12,272 bases of DNA from Chloroflexota bacterium (lineage in GTDB: Bacteria > Chloroflexota > Dehalococcoidia > SM23-28-2 > RBG-16-64-32): the NCBI GenBank assembly GCA_005880075.1, contig VBJT01000097.1:1-12272 (forward strand), in the 5' to 3' direction. Position numbers and translations under genes: made by a program. The first letter of the stretch is position 1; every line of letters begins with the position of its first letter. Below are positions 1-6,100 of the stretch, piece after piece. The notes under the pieces were generated by a model. It had not been told where the DNA came from and did no database searches. It worked only from the letters and a program-made list of their open reading frames with translations.

Positions 1-2
1 GC

Positions 3-1325
3 TCCAACATTCCCAAGGACCTTAACGATGATATGCAGACGACCGGAACCTCTCACCTAGTTGCCGTCAGCGGACAGAACGTGGTTCTCGTCGCGGCCTT
101 TGTAATCGCTGTCTTGGCCTGGGCAATCGGCCGAAGACGTGCCGCCTGGGCTGCCCTCGGCGCTGTTATCGTCTACGCCCTGCTCGTTGGAGGCCAGCCC
201 TCGGTCATTCGGGCCGCAATCATGGGCAGCCTTTACGTCCTCGCGATCGCGCTCGGGCGGCAAAACACCGCGGTCATAACGGTAACGCTCGCCGCTGGCA
301 TCATGACAGTAATAGACCCGCAGGTGGTGCACGATGTGTCGTTCCAGCTCAGCTTCGCGGCCACTCTCGGCCTCATTTTGTTGACACCGCGGCTGGCCGG
401 GCCTTTAGGGCACGTCGTCTCCCGCGTCCCCATCATCGCCGACTTCCCTTTCACAAGAATGCTTCTCGATGTTGCAACGATGACCCTCGCTGCCACGATC
501 TTTACGATGCCGATTATTGCGATCAACTTCCATCGCGTCTCCCTCGCCGCCCCGTTCGCGAATGTGTTTGCCGTCCCGGCATTCGTCGCCGTTGCCATGA
601 CCTCTGCAGTCGCCGTCGCCGCCGCGCTCGCGCTGCCCGGCGACGCCGCATTCCTCAGCTGGCTCGCCTGGCCGCCCGCTGCCTACTTAATCGCAGTGAT
701 CCGCCTCTTCGCGGGCCTTCCCCTCGCTTCCGTGGAGCTCCGAGGCGTCCACTTGGAGCAAGGCATCGCCTACTACGCAGTCCTCGCCGCAATCATCTTC
801 GGGCTTACCCGCCACCCCCTTCAGCAGGTCGAGGCGCCGGCGTCCACGCCGAATACGCGTGTTCAAAGACTACTTCCGGCTAGTGGGCTTGCGTTGCTGC
901 TTGCGCTCGCGTGCGGCCTGCTTTGGCTCGCCGCTTCGGGACCAGCACAAGGACGCCTCACCGTAACCTTCCTCGACGTCGGCCAGGGCGAAGCGATCCT
1001 GATTGAAAGCCCCGAAGGCCACCGCATCCTCGTCGACGGCGGACCAAGCGGCGAAGCCGTTACTTCCGCTCTCGGCCGCCACCTACCCTTCTATGACCGA
1101 CGGATCGATCTTGTTATGCTTACTCACCCGCAGCTCGACCACATCGGCGGCCTGCCGACGGTAATCGACGAGTATGCCGTCCACCGCGTACTGTCGAGCC
1201 CAATGCAGGTCGACAGTGCGGCTTATCGCGCCTGGCAGGACGTCCTGCGAGCCAACAACGTCTCGGTCGTTTCGGCTGACCGCGGTCAGGCAATAGATCT
1301 CGGCGATGGCGGGGGCTGCGGCTAG
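3..1325 (+). CDS. comEC: ComEC/Rec2-type DNA uptake channel, 5'-partial and broken at its 3' end
   Basis: ComEC/Rec2 forms the inner-membrane channel that imports single-stranded DNA during natural transformation. The frame is open from base 3, so the start lies outside the window; the ATG at 33 is internal, because conserved sequence (TGTSHLVAVSGQNV, the family's 'SHLLAVSG' motif) directly follows it. The competence domain covers about the first 250 residues with many hydrophobic helices and the signature QPSVIRAAIMG. After a further membrane segment comes a metallo-beta-lactamase-like domain: VTFLDVGQGEAILIESPEG, LVDGG, and LTHPQLDHIGGL with metal-ligand positions. The frame then runs IDLGDG into GGCG and a stop, where the family would continue with an N-D-x-S strand and an LLTGD motif. 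That continuation is found in the next frame (1306-1674). Family identity is secure; function of the broken gene is doubtful unless the break is an assembly error. Confidence 0.9.
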   Translation, partial: SNIPKDLNDDMQTTGTSHLVAVSGQNVVLVAAFVIAVLAWAIGRRRAAWAALGAVIVYALLVGGQPSVIRAAIMGSLYVLAIALGRQNTAVITVTLAAGIMTVIDPQVVHDVSFQLSFAATLGLILLTPRLAGPLGHVVSRVPIIADFPFTRMLLDVATMTLAATIFTMPIIAINFHRVSLAAPFANVFAVPAFVAVAMTSAVAVAAALALPGDAAFLSWLAWPPAAYLIAVIRLFAGLPLASVELRGVHLEQGIAYYAVLAAIIFGLTRHPLQQVEAPASTPNTRVQRLLPASGLALLLALACGLLWLAASGPAQGRLTVTFLDVGQGEAILIESPEGHRILVDGGPSGEAVTSALGRHLPFYDRRIDLVMLTHPQLDHIGGLPTVIDEYAVHRVLSSPMQVDSAAYRAWQDVLRANNVSVVSADRGQAIDLGDGGGCG

Positions 1326-1674
1326 CTGGAAACTCTTTCCTTCACACCTCACGGGAGACATCACCGCCGCCAGCGAGAGCGCTCTCATCCGCAGCGGTGT
1401 CGACCTAAACGCAACGGTCCTCAAGGTTGCGCACCACGGATCGCTGACATCGACATCACCTGCCTTCGTGGCCCGTACAACTCCACTTGTCGACGTTATT
1501 TCGGTTGGCGCTGACAACCGGTACGGCCACCCGAGTGATCAGGTCCTCGCCCGCCTCGCCGGCGACCTCGTCGTCCGCACCGACCAGCAAGGCGACATCA
1601 CGATCTCTACCGACGGACAACACCTCTGGCTTGATGCCCAGCGCAACGCGCCGCCTAGCCCGGCAGCAGACTAA
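1306..1674 (+). pseudogene. comEC: ComEC/Rec2 C-terminal fragment of the metallo-beta-lactamase domain (frameshifted continuation)
   Basis: This frame continues the ComEC beta-lactamase-like domain after the break near 1310. From about base 1324 it carries the expected downstream motifs in order: HLTGDI (family LLTGD), VLKVAHHGSLTSTS, VDVISVGADNRYGHPS and a final VVRTDQQGDI strand. The ATG at 1306 is probably not a real start, because the conserved sequence only begins at SWKLFPSHLTGDI. Between the end of homology upstream (IDLGDG) and HLTGDI, ComEC proteins normally have some 25-40 residues including N-D-x-S-V-V-L. These are absent in all frames here, so the break looks like a deletion combined with a frame change, not a single-base slip. 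The C-terminal tail after TISTDGQHLWL is short and ordinary. Confidence 0.8.
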
Positions 1675-1755
1675 CCAGCACTTCCGCGGCGGCCGCTTCG
1701 GCGCTAAACTGTCTGTTCCGAGAGGCGGCGATTTTATTAGTAGGGGGATGACCAA

Positions 1756-1983
1756 ATGCCCGAGCTTCGACTCACGTATGACGCATCTAGCGATACAGCC
1801 TATCTCCACCTCGACAGCGTGAAGCGCCAGATAGGCGAGAGCCGGGCCTGCGAAGAGATGGGCGACCCAGTTTCGACGATTCTCGATATTGACACGTCAG
1901 GCAGAGTTGTCGGCATCGAATTCTTCAACGCGACCAAACGCCTGCCGGTCCGCCTTCTGGCGGACGCCTCCGAGGACGACTAG
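1756..1983 (+). CDS. DUF2283 family small protein
   Basis: The 75-residue product matches the small DUF2283 family: an N-terminal LRLTYDASSDTAYLHL strand pair, a central gap, and STILDIDTSGRVVGIEFFNATKRLP, where the family has 'LDxDxxGRVVGIEIL(N/D)ASKR'. Its length is normal for the family. The start is fixed by AGGGGG at 1742-1747, 8 nt before the ATG. The gene follows the broken comEC by 81 nt in the same direction, but the clear ribosome site suggests independent translation. The biochemical role of DUF2283 is unknown. Nothing here (such as a toxin partner) points to one. Family assignment is by motif recognition. Confidence 0.85.
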   Translation: MPELRLTYDASSDTAYLHLDSVKRQIGESRACEEMGDPVSTILDIDTSGRVVGIEFFNATKRLPVRLLADASEDD

Positions 1984-2070
1984 ACCTCACAAATAGCGCT
2001 TAGGCGTTCGTCCTGCATGTTATCGAGGGCCCAATGACCGCGCGGCGCTATGCGGTCGCCGGCGCGGGCA

Positions 2071-2295
2071 TCAGGGCGATCTGCGTAGGTAGGCGACGAC
2101 ATAGCTAGGCTTCTCGCCTTTCAGCCTTCCGAGAATACCGCCCGGCCGCGATTCTGTCATCGCTACCGGCAACCAGCCGTGCTCGTGGGCCAGCCAGATG
2201 TCATCGACCATGTCTTGCTTCGTGTCATACTCGCGTTCAACCCGTCGTTTGTCGAGACCGACCCATGACGAAGCGCCTGCCTGTGTAATTGTCAT
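2071..2295 (-). CDS. Unnamed small soluble protein (74 aa)
   Basis: I do not recognise a named family. The product is small and soluble, with a central DMVDDIWLAHEHGWLPVAM segment and a C-terminal PSYVVAYLRR strand. This layout resembles short bacterial proteins in which a 'D...A...GW.v' helix is followed by a hydrophobic strand ending in 'vvtY.R'; that resemblance comes from memory and is weak. I chose the ATG at 2295 because AGGTG lies 6 nt upstream of it; a GTG at 2304 would add three residues (MQQ) and has no good ribosome site. The protein has normal composition, unlike its repeat-rich upstream neighbour, and is most likely real. It lies 76 nt downstream of the Pro/Thr-rich gene on the same strand and could share its transcript. 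Confidence 0.55.
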   Translation of the reverse strand: MTITQAGASSWVGLDKRRVEREYDTKQDMVDDIWLAHEHGWLPVAMTESRPGGILGRLKGEKPSYVVAYLRRSP

Positions 2296-2371
2296 TTGCT
2301 GCACCTACGTCAAGGACGATGCAGCAGGAGCGAAGTTGTTACAGGCAGACCCGGCCGCCGAGATCGTGGAG

Positions 2372-2869
2372 TTAGCCTATCGGTGTCTCCGTTGGTGCCG
2401 GTGACGGCGTCACGGTCGGAGTTGGCGTTGGCGTCTGAGTCGGCGTGGGCGTCGGCGTTTCCGTGGCGGTCGCCGTTGGCGTCTCCGTCGCCGTGGCGCT
2501 CGGGGTTGGAGTGGGCGACGGAGTCGCTGTCGCGGTCGGCGCTTCTCCTGTCGCTGTGGCGGTCGGGGTCGGAGTTGGCGTCGCGGTCGCTGCGAGCGTG
2601 GGCGTAGCGGTGGGCGTCGCCGCGGGCTCTGGTGTCGACGTAGGTGTAGCCCCGGATGCGGTGGCCGTAGGCGGTCCGTTGCAGCCGCGCTCCGCCTGCT
2701 TCTCCGGGCCATGTGCCGAATGGGCGTTTGCGTGAGCGGCGCCGTTGGCCGAATTGGCGTTGGGGCAGCCACCCTTGTCCGCGAAAGATTCTCCTGGAAC
2801 CATCAAGACGAAACCGGCAAATGCACCGGCAATCAGCAACCCTAGCGCCATAGCCACCCGCTGGTTCAT
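2372..2869 (-). CDS. Secreted Pro/Thr-rich low-complexity protein
   Basis: The 165-residue product starts with a clear signal peptide (hydrophobic residues about 6-24, likely cleaved after ESFA at about residue 30). A short Asn/Ala/His-rich segment with two cysteines follows (residues 31-66). The last 100 residues are almost only Pro, Thr, Ala, Ser and a few Glu, in TPTPTATATETPT-like repeats. Such stalks are usually extended, often glycosylated, spacers on secreted or surface proteins. There is no C-terminal membrane anchor or recognisable folded domain, so it may be a free secreted protein, or a longer protein cut short by repeat slippage. The start is well supported by AGGAGG at 2878-2883, 8 nt before the ATG. 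The repetitive DNA also creates long open frames on both strands; these are composition artefacts. Confidence 0.75.
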   Translation of the reverse strand: MNQRVAMALGLLIAGAFAGFVLMVPGESFADKGGCPNANSANGAAHANAHSAHGPEKQAERGCNGPPTATASGATPTSTPEPAATPTATPTLAATATPTPTPTATATGEAPTATATPSPTPTPSATATETPTATATETPTPTPTQTPTPTPTVTPSPAPTETPIG

Positions 2870-2877
2870 CAGAACGG

Positions 2878-2912
2878 CCTCCTGTTACGAGCTGGTTTAA
2901 TTACACATTATG
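2878..2912 (-). promoter_or_regulatory. Ribosome binding site and possible -10 box of the Pro/Thr-rich gene
   Basis: On the minus strand a perfect AGGAGG (2878-2883) lies 8 nt before the ATG at 2869. About 23 nt further upstream is CATAAT (2907-2912), which matches five of six bases of a sigma-70 -10 box. No matching -35 box is evident. The ribosome site is firm, the promoter tentative. Confidence 0.5.
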
Positions 2913-2999
2913 GACAGCCGCGTGGTAGACAGGCGTACAGCACTGGTTCAGATGCGGTGAAGAAAGGCCCGGGAGCGTTTCTTAGCAGACGGTCGGAAG

Positions 3000-3158
3000 C
3001 TAGCGGTTCTCGCGGTCCTGGCGCAGAGCGACCCGGCCGACGAGAAACGCGAGGATTATTGGGATGGCGAGAAGGAAGATGGGAGCCCCGAGCGCGATCA
3101 CTAGGACGGCGCTTTTATCGGCGAGCCAGTTACTCAGGGACGGGCGGGTAGTCTGCAT
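3000..3158 (-). CDS. Small single-pass membrane protein (52 aa)
   Basis: A 52-codon frame runs from ATG (3158-3156) to TAG (3002-3000). The product begins MQTTRPSLSNWLADKSAV, continues with an uninterrupted hydrophobic helix of about 26 residues (LVIALGAPIFLLAIPII...), and ends with a charged RVALRQDRENR tail. This is the layout of a small membrane protein with its C-terminus probably in the cytoplasm, by the positive-inside rule. It starts only 8 nt after the stop codon of the upstream secreted-protein gene, on the same strand, so translation is probably coupled; AAGG near the end of that gene is the only Shine-Dalgarno-like sequence. No family is recognised. Frame position, membrane helix and tight spacing make it a credible gene. 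Confidence 0.6.
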   Translation of the reverse strand: MQTTRPSLSNWLADKSAVLVIALGAPIFLLAIPIILAFLVGRVALRQDRENR

Positions 3159-3166
3159 GCCGGCAT

Positions 3167-3481
3167 TTAACCTTCGAGCGCGGCGTCGCAGAGGTCGTGG
3201 GATCCTTCGTGCAGGCTCGCGATGAAGCGGATCGTTTCTCCGGGGCTGCCCGGCAGGCCGCGGATGAACTGCGTGAACTCCGGCATCCCGCCGGCCACTT
3301 CGCCCGAGGAGCCGGGCGGTGACAGCGCTGCTGCCTCTTGGCCCATGCAGCTTGCATGCTCGTTCGGACCTTTGGCAAGCGCCGACTTCGCGCCGCCGAA
3401 TAGGGCTAGAGCTGCCACTGCGGCGACCAATGCCAGCACCCAGCCGTACCTAAGGATGTTGGAAGTCAGAGGAGTAATCAT
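3167..3481 (-). CDS. Small secreted protein with two cysteines, unnamed family
   Basis: The chosen start is the ATG at 3481, preceded by GGAG 7 nt upstream, which gives 104 residues. A longer reading from 3547 adds 22 residues of unlikely sequence in front of the signal peptide. Residues 1-35 form a signal peptide (hydrophobic WVLALVAAVAALALF, likely cleaved after KSALA). The mature part has HASCMGQEAAALSPPGSSGE, a central PEFTQFIRGLPG segment, and LHEGSHDLCDAALEG at the end, so one cysteine lies near each end and a disulfide is plausible. I recall similar short secreted proteins with SPPGSS and 'GSH..CD' motifs in Actinobacteria and Chloroflexota without known function, but cannot verify this here. 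It is the first gene of a tight pair with the 52-aa membrane protein. Confidence 0.7.
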   Translation of the reverse strand: MITPLTSNILRYGWVLALVAAVAALALFGGAKSALAKGPNEHASCMGQEAAALSPPGSSGEVAGGMPEFTQFIRGLPGSPGETIRFIASLHEGSHDLCDAALEG

Positions 3482-3519
3482 CGAGGGTCTCCGGTTTTTT
3501 GGCTGCGGGCAGGAGCCTA

Positions 3520-3547
3520 GTCTTACGTAAACCGGTGTTACCGTCAA
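3520..3547 (-). promoter_or_regulatory. Possible sigma-70 promoter for the secreted-protein/small-membrane-protein pair
   Basis: On the minus strand TTGACG (3542-3547, five of six consensus bases) is followed after 16 nt by TAAGAC (3520-3525, three of six). This would start transcription near 3513, about 30 nt before the chosen ATG at 3481. The spacer contains a partial dyad around ACGGTAACACCGGT that could be an operator. Position is right for the gene; the weak -10 box keeps confidence low. Confidence 0.35.
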
Positions 3548-3648
3548 GTATGCGAAGGGTCAGCGGTTACGCCCGGTGGAGTGACGGGAGCCGCCGACCG
3601 CCGCGCCCGCCAGCGACCGCGATGAGTCCGAGTCCGGCGCCCGGCGGT

Positions 3649-3682
3649 CAATCGATGGGGTTTCGTGCGTGGGAATCGATTG
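3649..3682. repeat. Perfect 8-bp inverted repeat
   Basis: CAATCGAT (3649-3656) and ATCGATTG (3675-3682) are perfect reverse complements separated by 18 nt. No T-run follows on either strand, so a simple intrinsic terminator is unlikely. It lies upstream of the minus-strand secreted-protein gene, in gene-free DNA. Confidence 0.4.
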
Positions 3683-4046
3683 GTTTCGGCGGTTCGTTCG
3701 TGATTATTGATTGAGCCCGCTGCGCTTCCTTCTCTTTTCGTCGTCCGGCACGTTTGGATTGCGCTTTTTTGTCTGATAGAGTTCGATTCATGAACGAGGA
3801 CTGTTGGGAACAATCCACGCCCTTTCTGGCCACTGATAAACACTGATTTCACTAGCGGGTTTCCCCAACACTACACTTCCTCGGATTTGCCGCGGGAAGA
3901 CAGAGAACGGTTGTAAGGCTCAGCGTAGCGGAAAGGGGCTGGAATGTCGAAGGCGAAAATGGCACAACGCGGGCCCTCACCCACTCGCCTCGGCGAGACC
4001 CTCTTCGATAAACCAGGCGAGAGTGAAGTTGCGGCGAAAGAAGAAC

Positions 4047-4085
4047 GGGCCAGCCGTTGTTAGATTCCGCACCTACGGCTGGCCC
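4047..4085. repeat. Perfect 11-bp inverted repeat (stable hairpin)
   Basis: GGGCCAGCCGT (4047-4057) pairs without mismatch with ACGGCTGGCCC (4075-4085) around a 17-nt loop. A second hairpin follows directly: GCGGGC (4099-4104) with GCCCGC (4115-4120) and a 10-nt loop. There is no adjacent U-tract. The two stems could belong to a structured RNA, an old element end or a bidirectional transcription stop. Confidence 0.5.
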
Positions 4086-4344
4086 TCCTGGGCTCCATGC
4101 GGGCAGACGAGGAAGCCCGCGGTGGTTGTCGTTTGTGGGCCGGTCCGGAGCGCCTTGCGGCCACCCCCATGCTCTGAGACTCGACCCATTGAGGCCCCGG
4201 AGCTTTACCCCTCCCATCTCCAGGGAAGTCCACCGTAGACCAGCATCGGAACCGCGTCAATGCGTTAGAGGCCCGTTGCCTGCGTGAAATTTTTCAATTC
4301 ACACGAAGGAAAATACCGGAAATTGCCTTAAGCGTGTCGTATGC

Positions 4345-4632
4345 GTGCAGGGCCTTGAAGTCGATTTCGAACGCCGTTTGGTGCGCAAGGCGGGCGCTCC
4401 AGATGACCTGAGCGCTACCGAACTAAACTGTTGCAGCAACTCGCGCTCCATGCTGCGTCGTCGATTTCGAGAACTGTTAACGGCGGTGTGGGGTCAAGCA
4501 GTACTCAGAAAGCCGGGGTACCTGCGACTCTGGATTTCACGGCTCCGCCAGAAGCTCGCTAACGATGGTGCAAAGTCAGCGTTTCTCAAAAACGGTGCGC
4601 GAGTGGGCTACATGCTAGACCCGGCCCTCTGA
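4345..4632 (+). pseudogene. Remnant of a KdpE/OmpR-family response regulator DNA-binding domain
   Basis: The frame encodes only the C-terminal winged-helix of an OmpR/KdpE-type response regulator: LEVDFERRLVRKAGAPDDLSATEL at the start, RELLTAVWG in the middle, then YLRLWISRLRQKLAND (recognition helix) and a final RVGYMLD hairpin. The receiver domain is missing, and an in-frame TGA at 4285-4287 closes the upstream side without receiver sequence. The middle reads as nonsense (NCCSNSRSMLRRRF) in this frame. The frame starting at 4425 instead reads KLLQQLALHAASSISR over 4425-4472, which is what the family has at this place. So a one-base loss near 4423-4428 and a compensating gain near 4467-4472 scramble about 15 residues. 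Truncation plus a double frame change indicate a decaying gene; the GTG at 4345 is only a nominal start. Confidence 0.75.
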
Positions 4633-4671
4633 GGGCCCCGTATAGCGAGGCCCACCGGGTAGGCGGGCCTC
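4623..4671 (+). terminator. Two GC-rich hairpins after the regulator remnant
   Basis: GGCCCTC (4623-4629) and GAGGGCC (4631-4637) form a 7-bp stem across the stop codon. GAGGCCC (4647-4653) and GGGCCTC (4665-4671) form a second 7-bp stem, extended inward by CC/GG after one mismatch. Neither is followed by a T-run, so function as a terminator is uncertain. They may simply be part of the decayed region. Confidence 0.3.
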
Positions 4672-4877
4672 CAAGCGCCCCACTGGTCCGCACCCGCTTC
4701 GATTATGGTCAAACTGAATCAGTTCGTCAATTTGCCGGTCAGGTAGTGCGGTCGCTCCGCTCGATCCTTCCAGATGCCGCCCCTCCCTACGCATCCGCCA
4801 CCGGCTCCTCCCCTCAAAGGCGGGCAGGCCGAACGAATGGAGAGACGTCGTCTATCGCGGGGTGCCCGTTATTCCTC
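4672..4877. other. Intergenic spacer before the aminotransferase
   Basis: The roughly 200 bases between the hairpins and the promoter hold no gene I can support. A tiny frame beginning ATGGTCAAACTG ends after 13 codons. A CTCCGCTCGATCCTTCC segment near 4755-4771 loosely resembles the dispersed CCTTCG element found elsewhere in the window. Confidence 0.4.
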
Positions 4878-4906
4878 TTGCCCCCGATGGCGGCTCGCCA
4901 TAACAT
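4878..4906 (+). promoter_or_regulatory. Possible promoter giving a leaderless aminotransferase transcript
   Basis: TTGCCC (4878-4883) and TAACAT (4901-4906) are separated by 17 nt. The -10-like box ends 12 nt before the ATG at 4919, so transcription would begin about 5 nt before the start codon. No Shine-Dalgarno sequence lies upstream of this ATG, which fits leaderless translation. Box matches are moderate. Confidence 0.4.
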
Positions 4907-4918
4907 GACCCTAGGCCC

Positions 4919-6100
4919 ATGAGCGACGCACTCAATCTCCGCATACCCGGCCCCACGCCCGTGCCAGCGGACATCCTGGAAGCCGTGGCGCACCCGATGG
5001 TGAACCACCGGGGGCGCGAGTTCGCCGCGCTTATCTCGCGGGTGGCAGAGCGGCTGAAGGACTGGTTCCAGACCAGCAATGACGTGCTCATTTTGAGCGC
5101 GTCGGGGACGGGCGGGCTGGAGTCGGCGGTGGTGAGCACGCTGTCGCCGGGGGACAAAGTGCTCTCGGTGAGTATAGGCGCTTTCGGGGAACGGTTCGCG
5201 GCGATCGCGGACACTTACGGCGGCGACGTGATCCCGCTCCAGTACGAGTGGGGGCAGGCCGCGCGGGCGGAGGACGTGCGGCAGGCGCTGGGGGAGCACC
5301 CAGACGTGAAGGCGGTGCTGGTCACGCACAACGAGACGTCGACGGGGGTGACGAACCCGCTGGAAGAAATCGCTCGGGTTGTTAGGAGCCAGGACCCAGG
5401 AGCCAGGAGCCAGGAACCTTCTAGAGGCTCGGGACGAACGGATGGAGGGCGGAGCGAGCCCACGCCCCTACTGCTGGTGGATGCGGTGAGCAGTTTGGGG
5501 GCGATCCCGTTTGAGGCGGACGGGTGGGGGTTGGACGTGGTGGTGACGGGGTCGCAGAAGGGGTGGATGGTGCCACCGGGGCTCGCGTTCGTGTCGATGA
5601 GCGAGCGGGCGTGGCAAGCTTATGAGCAAGCGAAGATGCCGCGCTTTTATCTGGACCTGGGACGGCACCGGGACGCGCTGCCGAAAGGGCAAACGCCCTG
5701 GACGCCGGCAATGTCGATCTTCTTCGGGCTGGACGCGGCGCTCGAGCGGATGGCGGAGGAGGGGGCGGAGCGTATCTTCACGCGGCACGCGTCGATGGGG
5801 CGCATGGTGCGCGAGGGGGTGAAAGCGCTCGGGCTGGAGCTGCTGTGTCAGGACGAGCGTTTCGCTTCGGACACGGTGACGGCGATCAAGTGCCCCGAGG
5901 GCATTGAGGTGAGCGCGCTGCGGAACGCGATGGAAGACGATTACAATGTGGTTCTCGCGGGCGGGCAGGGCAAGCTGCAGGGAAAGATCTTTCGGATCGG
6001 GCACCTGGGGCTCGTGGAGGAAGAGGACATCCGGGAGACGATGGCAGCGCTCGAGCAGACGCTGGCGAAGCTGGGGTGGACAGCGGGAGTCAGGAGCTAG
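4919..6100 (+). CDS. Class V PLP aminotransferase (alanine-glyoxylate/serine-pyruvate type), likely in serine synthesis
   Basis: This is a PLP-dependent transaminase of the small class V family. Motifs in order: IPGPTPVP (residues 9-16), NHRGREF (29-35), SASGTGGLES (60-69, cofactor phosphate region), THNETSTG (136-143), VDAVSSLGAIPF (187-198, with Asp188 facing the pyridine nitrogen), GSQKGWMVPPG (211-221, with Lys214 as the PLP lysine), and a C-terminal RIGHLG. The 393-residue length is slightly above the family norm because residues about 156-182 are a low-complexity Arg/Ser/Gly insert encoded by dispersed-repeat DNA. The last residues (GVRS) and stop also fall in repeat-like sequence. The next gene is serA, 151 nt downstream in the same direction, and no serC is seen. 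I infer that it amino-transfers 3-phosphohydroxypyruvate (or glyoxylate/hydroxypyruvate) in serine/glycine metabolism; the substrate is not proven by sequence. Confidence 0.9.
   Translation: MSDALNLRIPGPTPVPADILEAVAHPMVNHRGREFAALISRVAERLKDWFQTSNDVLILSASGTGGLESAVVSTLSPGDKVLSVSIGAFGERFAAIADTYGGDVIPLQYEWGQAARAEDVRQALGEHPDVKAVLVTHNETSTGVTNPLEEIARVVRSQDPGARSQEPSRGSGRTDGGRSEPTPLLLVDAVSSLGAIPFEADGWGLDVVVTGSQKGWMVPPGLAFVSMSERAWQAYEQAKMPRFYLDLGRHRDALPKGQTPWTPAMSIFFGLDAALERMAEEGAERIFTRHASMGRMVREGVKALGLELLCQDERFASDTVTAIKCPEGIEVSALRNAMEDDYNVVLAGGQGKLQGKIFRIGHLGLVEEEDIRETMAALEQTLAKLGWTAGVRS
5384..5441 (+). repeat. Dispersed repeat inside the aminotransferase: five heptads plus a CCTTC..GGACGAACGG core
   Basis: Five consecutive heptads, AGGAGCC, AGGACCC, AGGAGCC, AGGAGCC and AGGAACC, cover 5384-5418. 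They run directly into CCTTCTAG (from 5417), GGCTCGGGACGAACGG (to 5441). The second part matches the core found between genes at 6205, 7929 and 11053. The repeat is read in frame as RSQDPGARSQEPSRGSGRT and extends the loop before the VDAVSS strand. Confidence 0.8.

Larger units (their letters stand above)
3548..4344. other. About 800 bases without a supportable gene
   Basis: No frame here shows a recognisable domain together with a ribosome site. A minus-strand frame (about 3648-3833) encodes a Lys/Arg-rich stretch followed by ITNEPPKPIDS; it looks like the tail of a degraded hypothetical protein but has no partner sequence upstream. Overlapping frames at 3852-4287 on both strands are rich in Pro, Arg and Gly and look like chance frames in GC-rich DNA. 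The stretch does contain inverted repeats (3649-3682, 4047-4085, 4099-4120) and a short AT-rich patch at 4283-4316. It may be decayed DNA or hold an unrecognised structured RNA. Confidence 0.5.

Noticed and set aside
1973..2014. AGGACGA/TCGTCCT inverted repeat after the DUF2283 gene as a terminator
   Set aside because: The loop is 28 nt long and there is no T-run; a 7-bp match at this distance can occur by chance.
2410..2772. Long open frames on both strands (Arg-rich on -, Val/Gly-rich MGVGVSVAVAV on +) across the Pro/Thr-repeat gene
   Set aside because: They are frame shadows of the repetitive Pro/Thr codons; only the 2372-2869 frame has a signal peptide and an AGGAGG site.
2880..2915. AT-rich TTAATTACACATTATGG as a possible replication origin or DnaA site, given the composition change
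   Set aside because: No good match to TTATCCACA, no cluster of such sites and no dnaA, dnaN or gyrB nearby.
3781..3805. GTTCGATTC resembling a tRNA T-loop
   Set aside because: The flanking bases do not form the 5-bp T stem and no acceptor or anticodon arm is found.
3648..3833. Lys/Arg-rich minus-strand frame ending in ITNEPPKPIDS
   Set aside because: It faintly recalls tails of hypothetical proteins seen in other phyla, but there is no family motif or ribosome site, so no gene is called.
3852..4287. Overlapping frames on both strands in the gene-poor stretch
   Set aside because: Pro/Arg/Gly-rich sequence without domain, signal peptide or ribosome site, and both strands are open over the same bases; typical chance frames in GC-rich DNA.
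5384..5418. Heptad array considered as a CRISPR-like repeat
   Set aside because: Units are 7 nt, directly adjacent and without spacers, and lie inside a coding frame.
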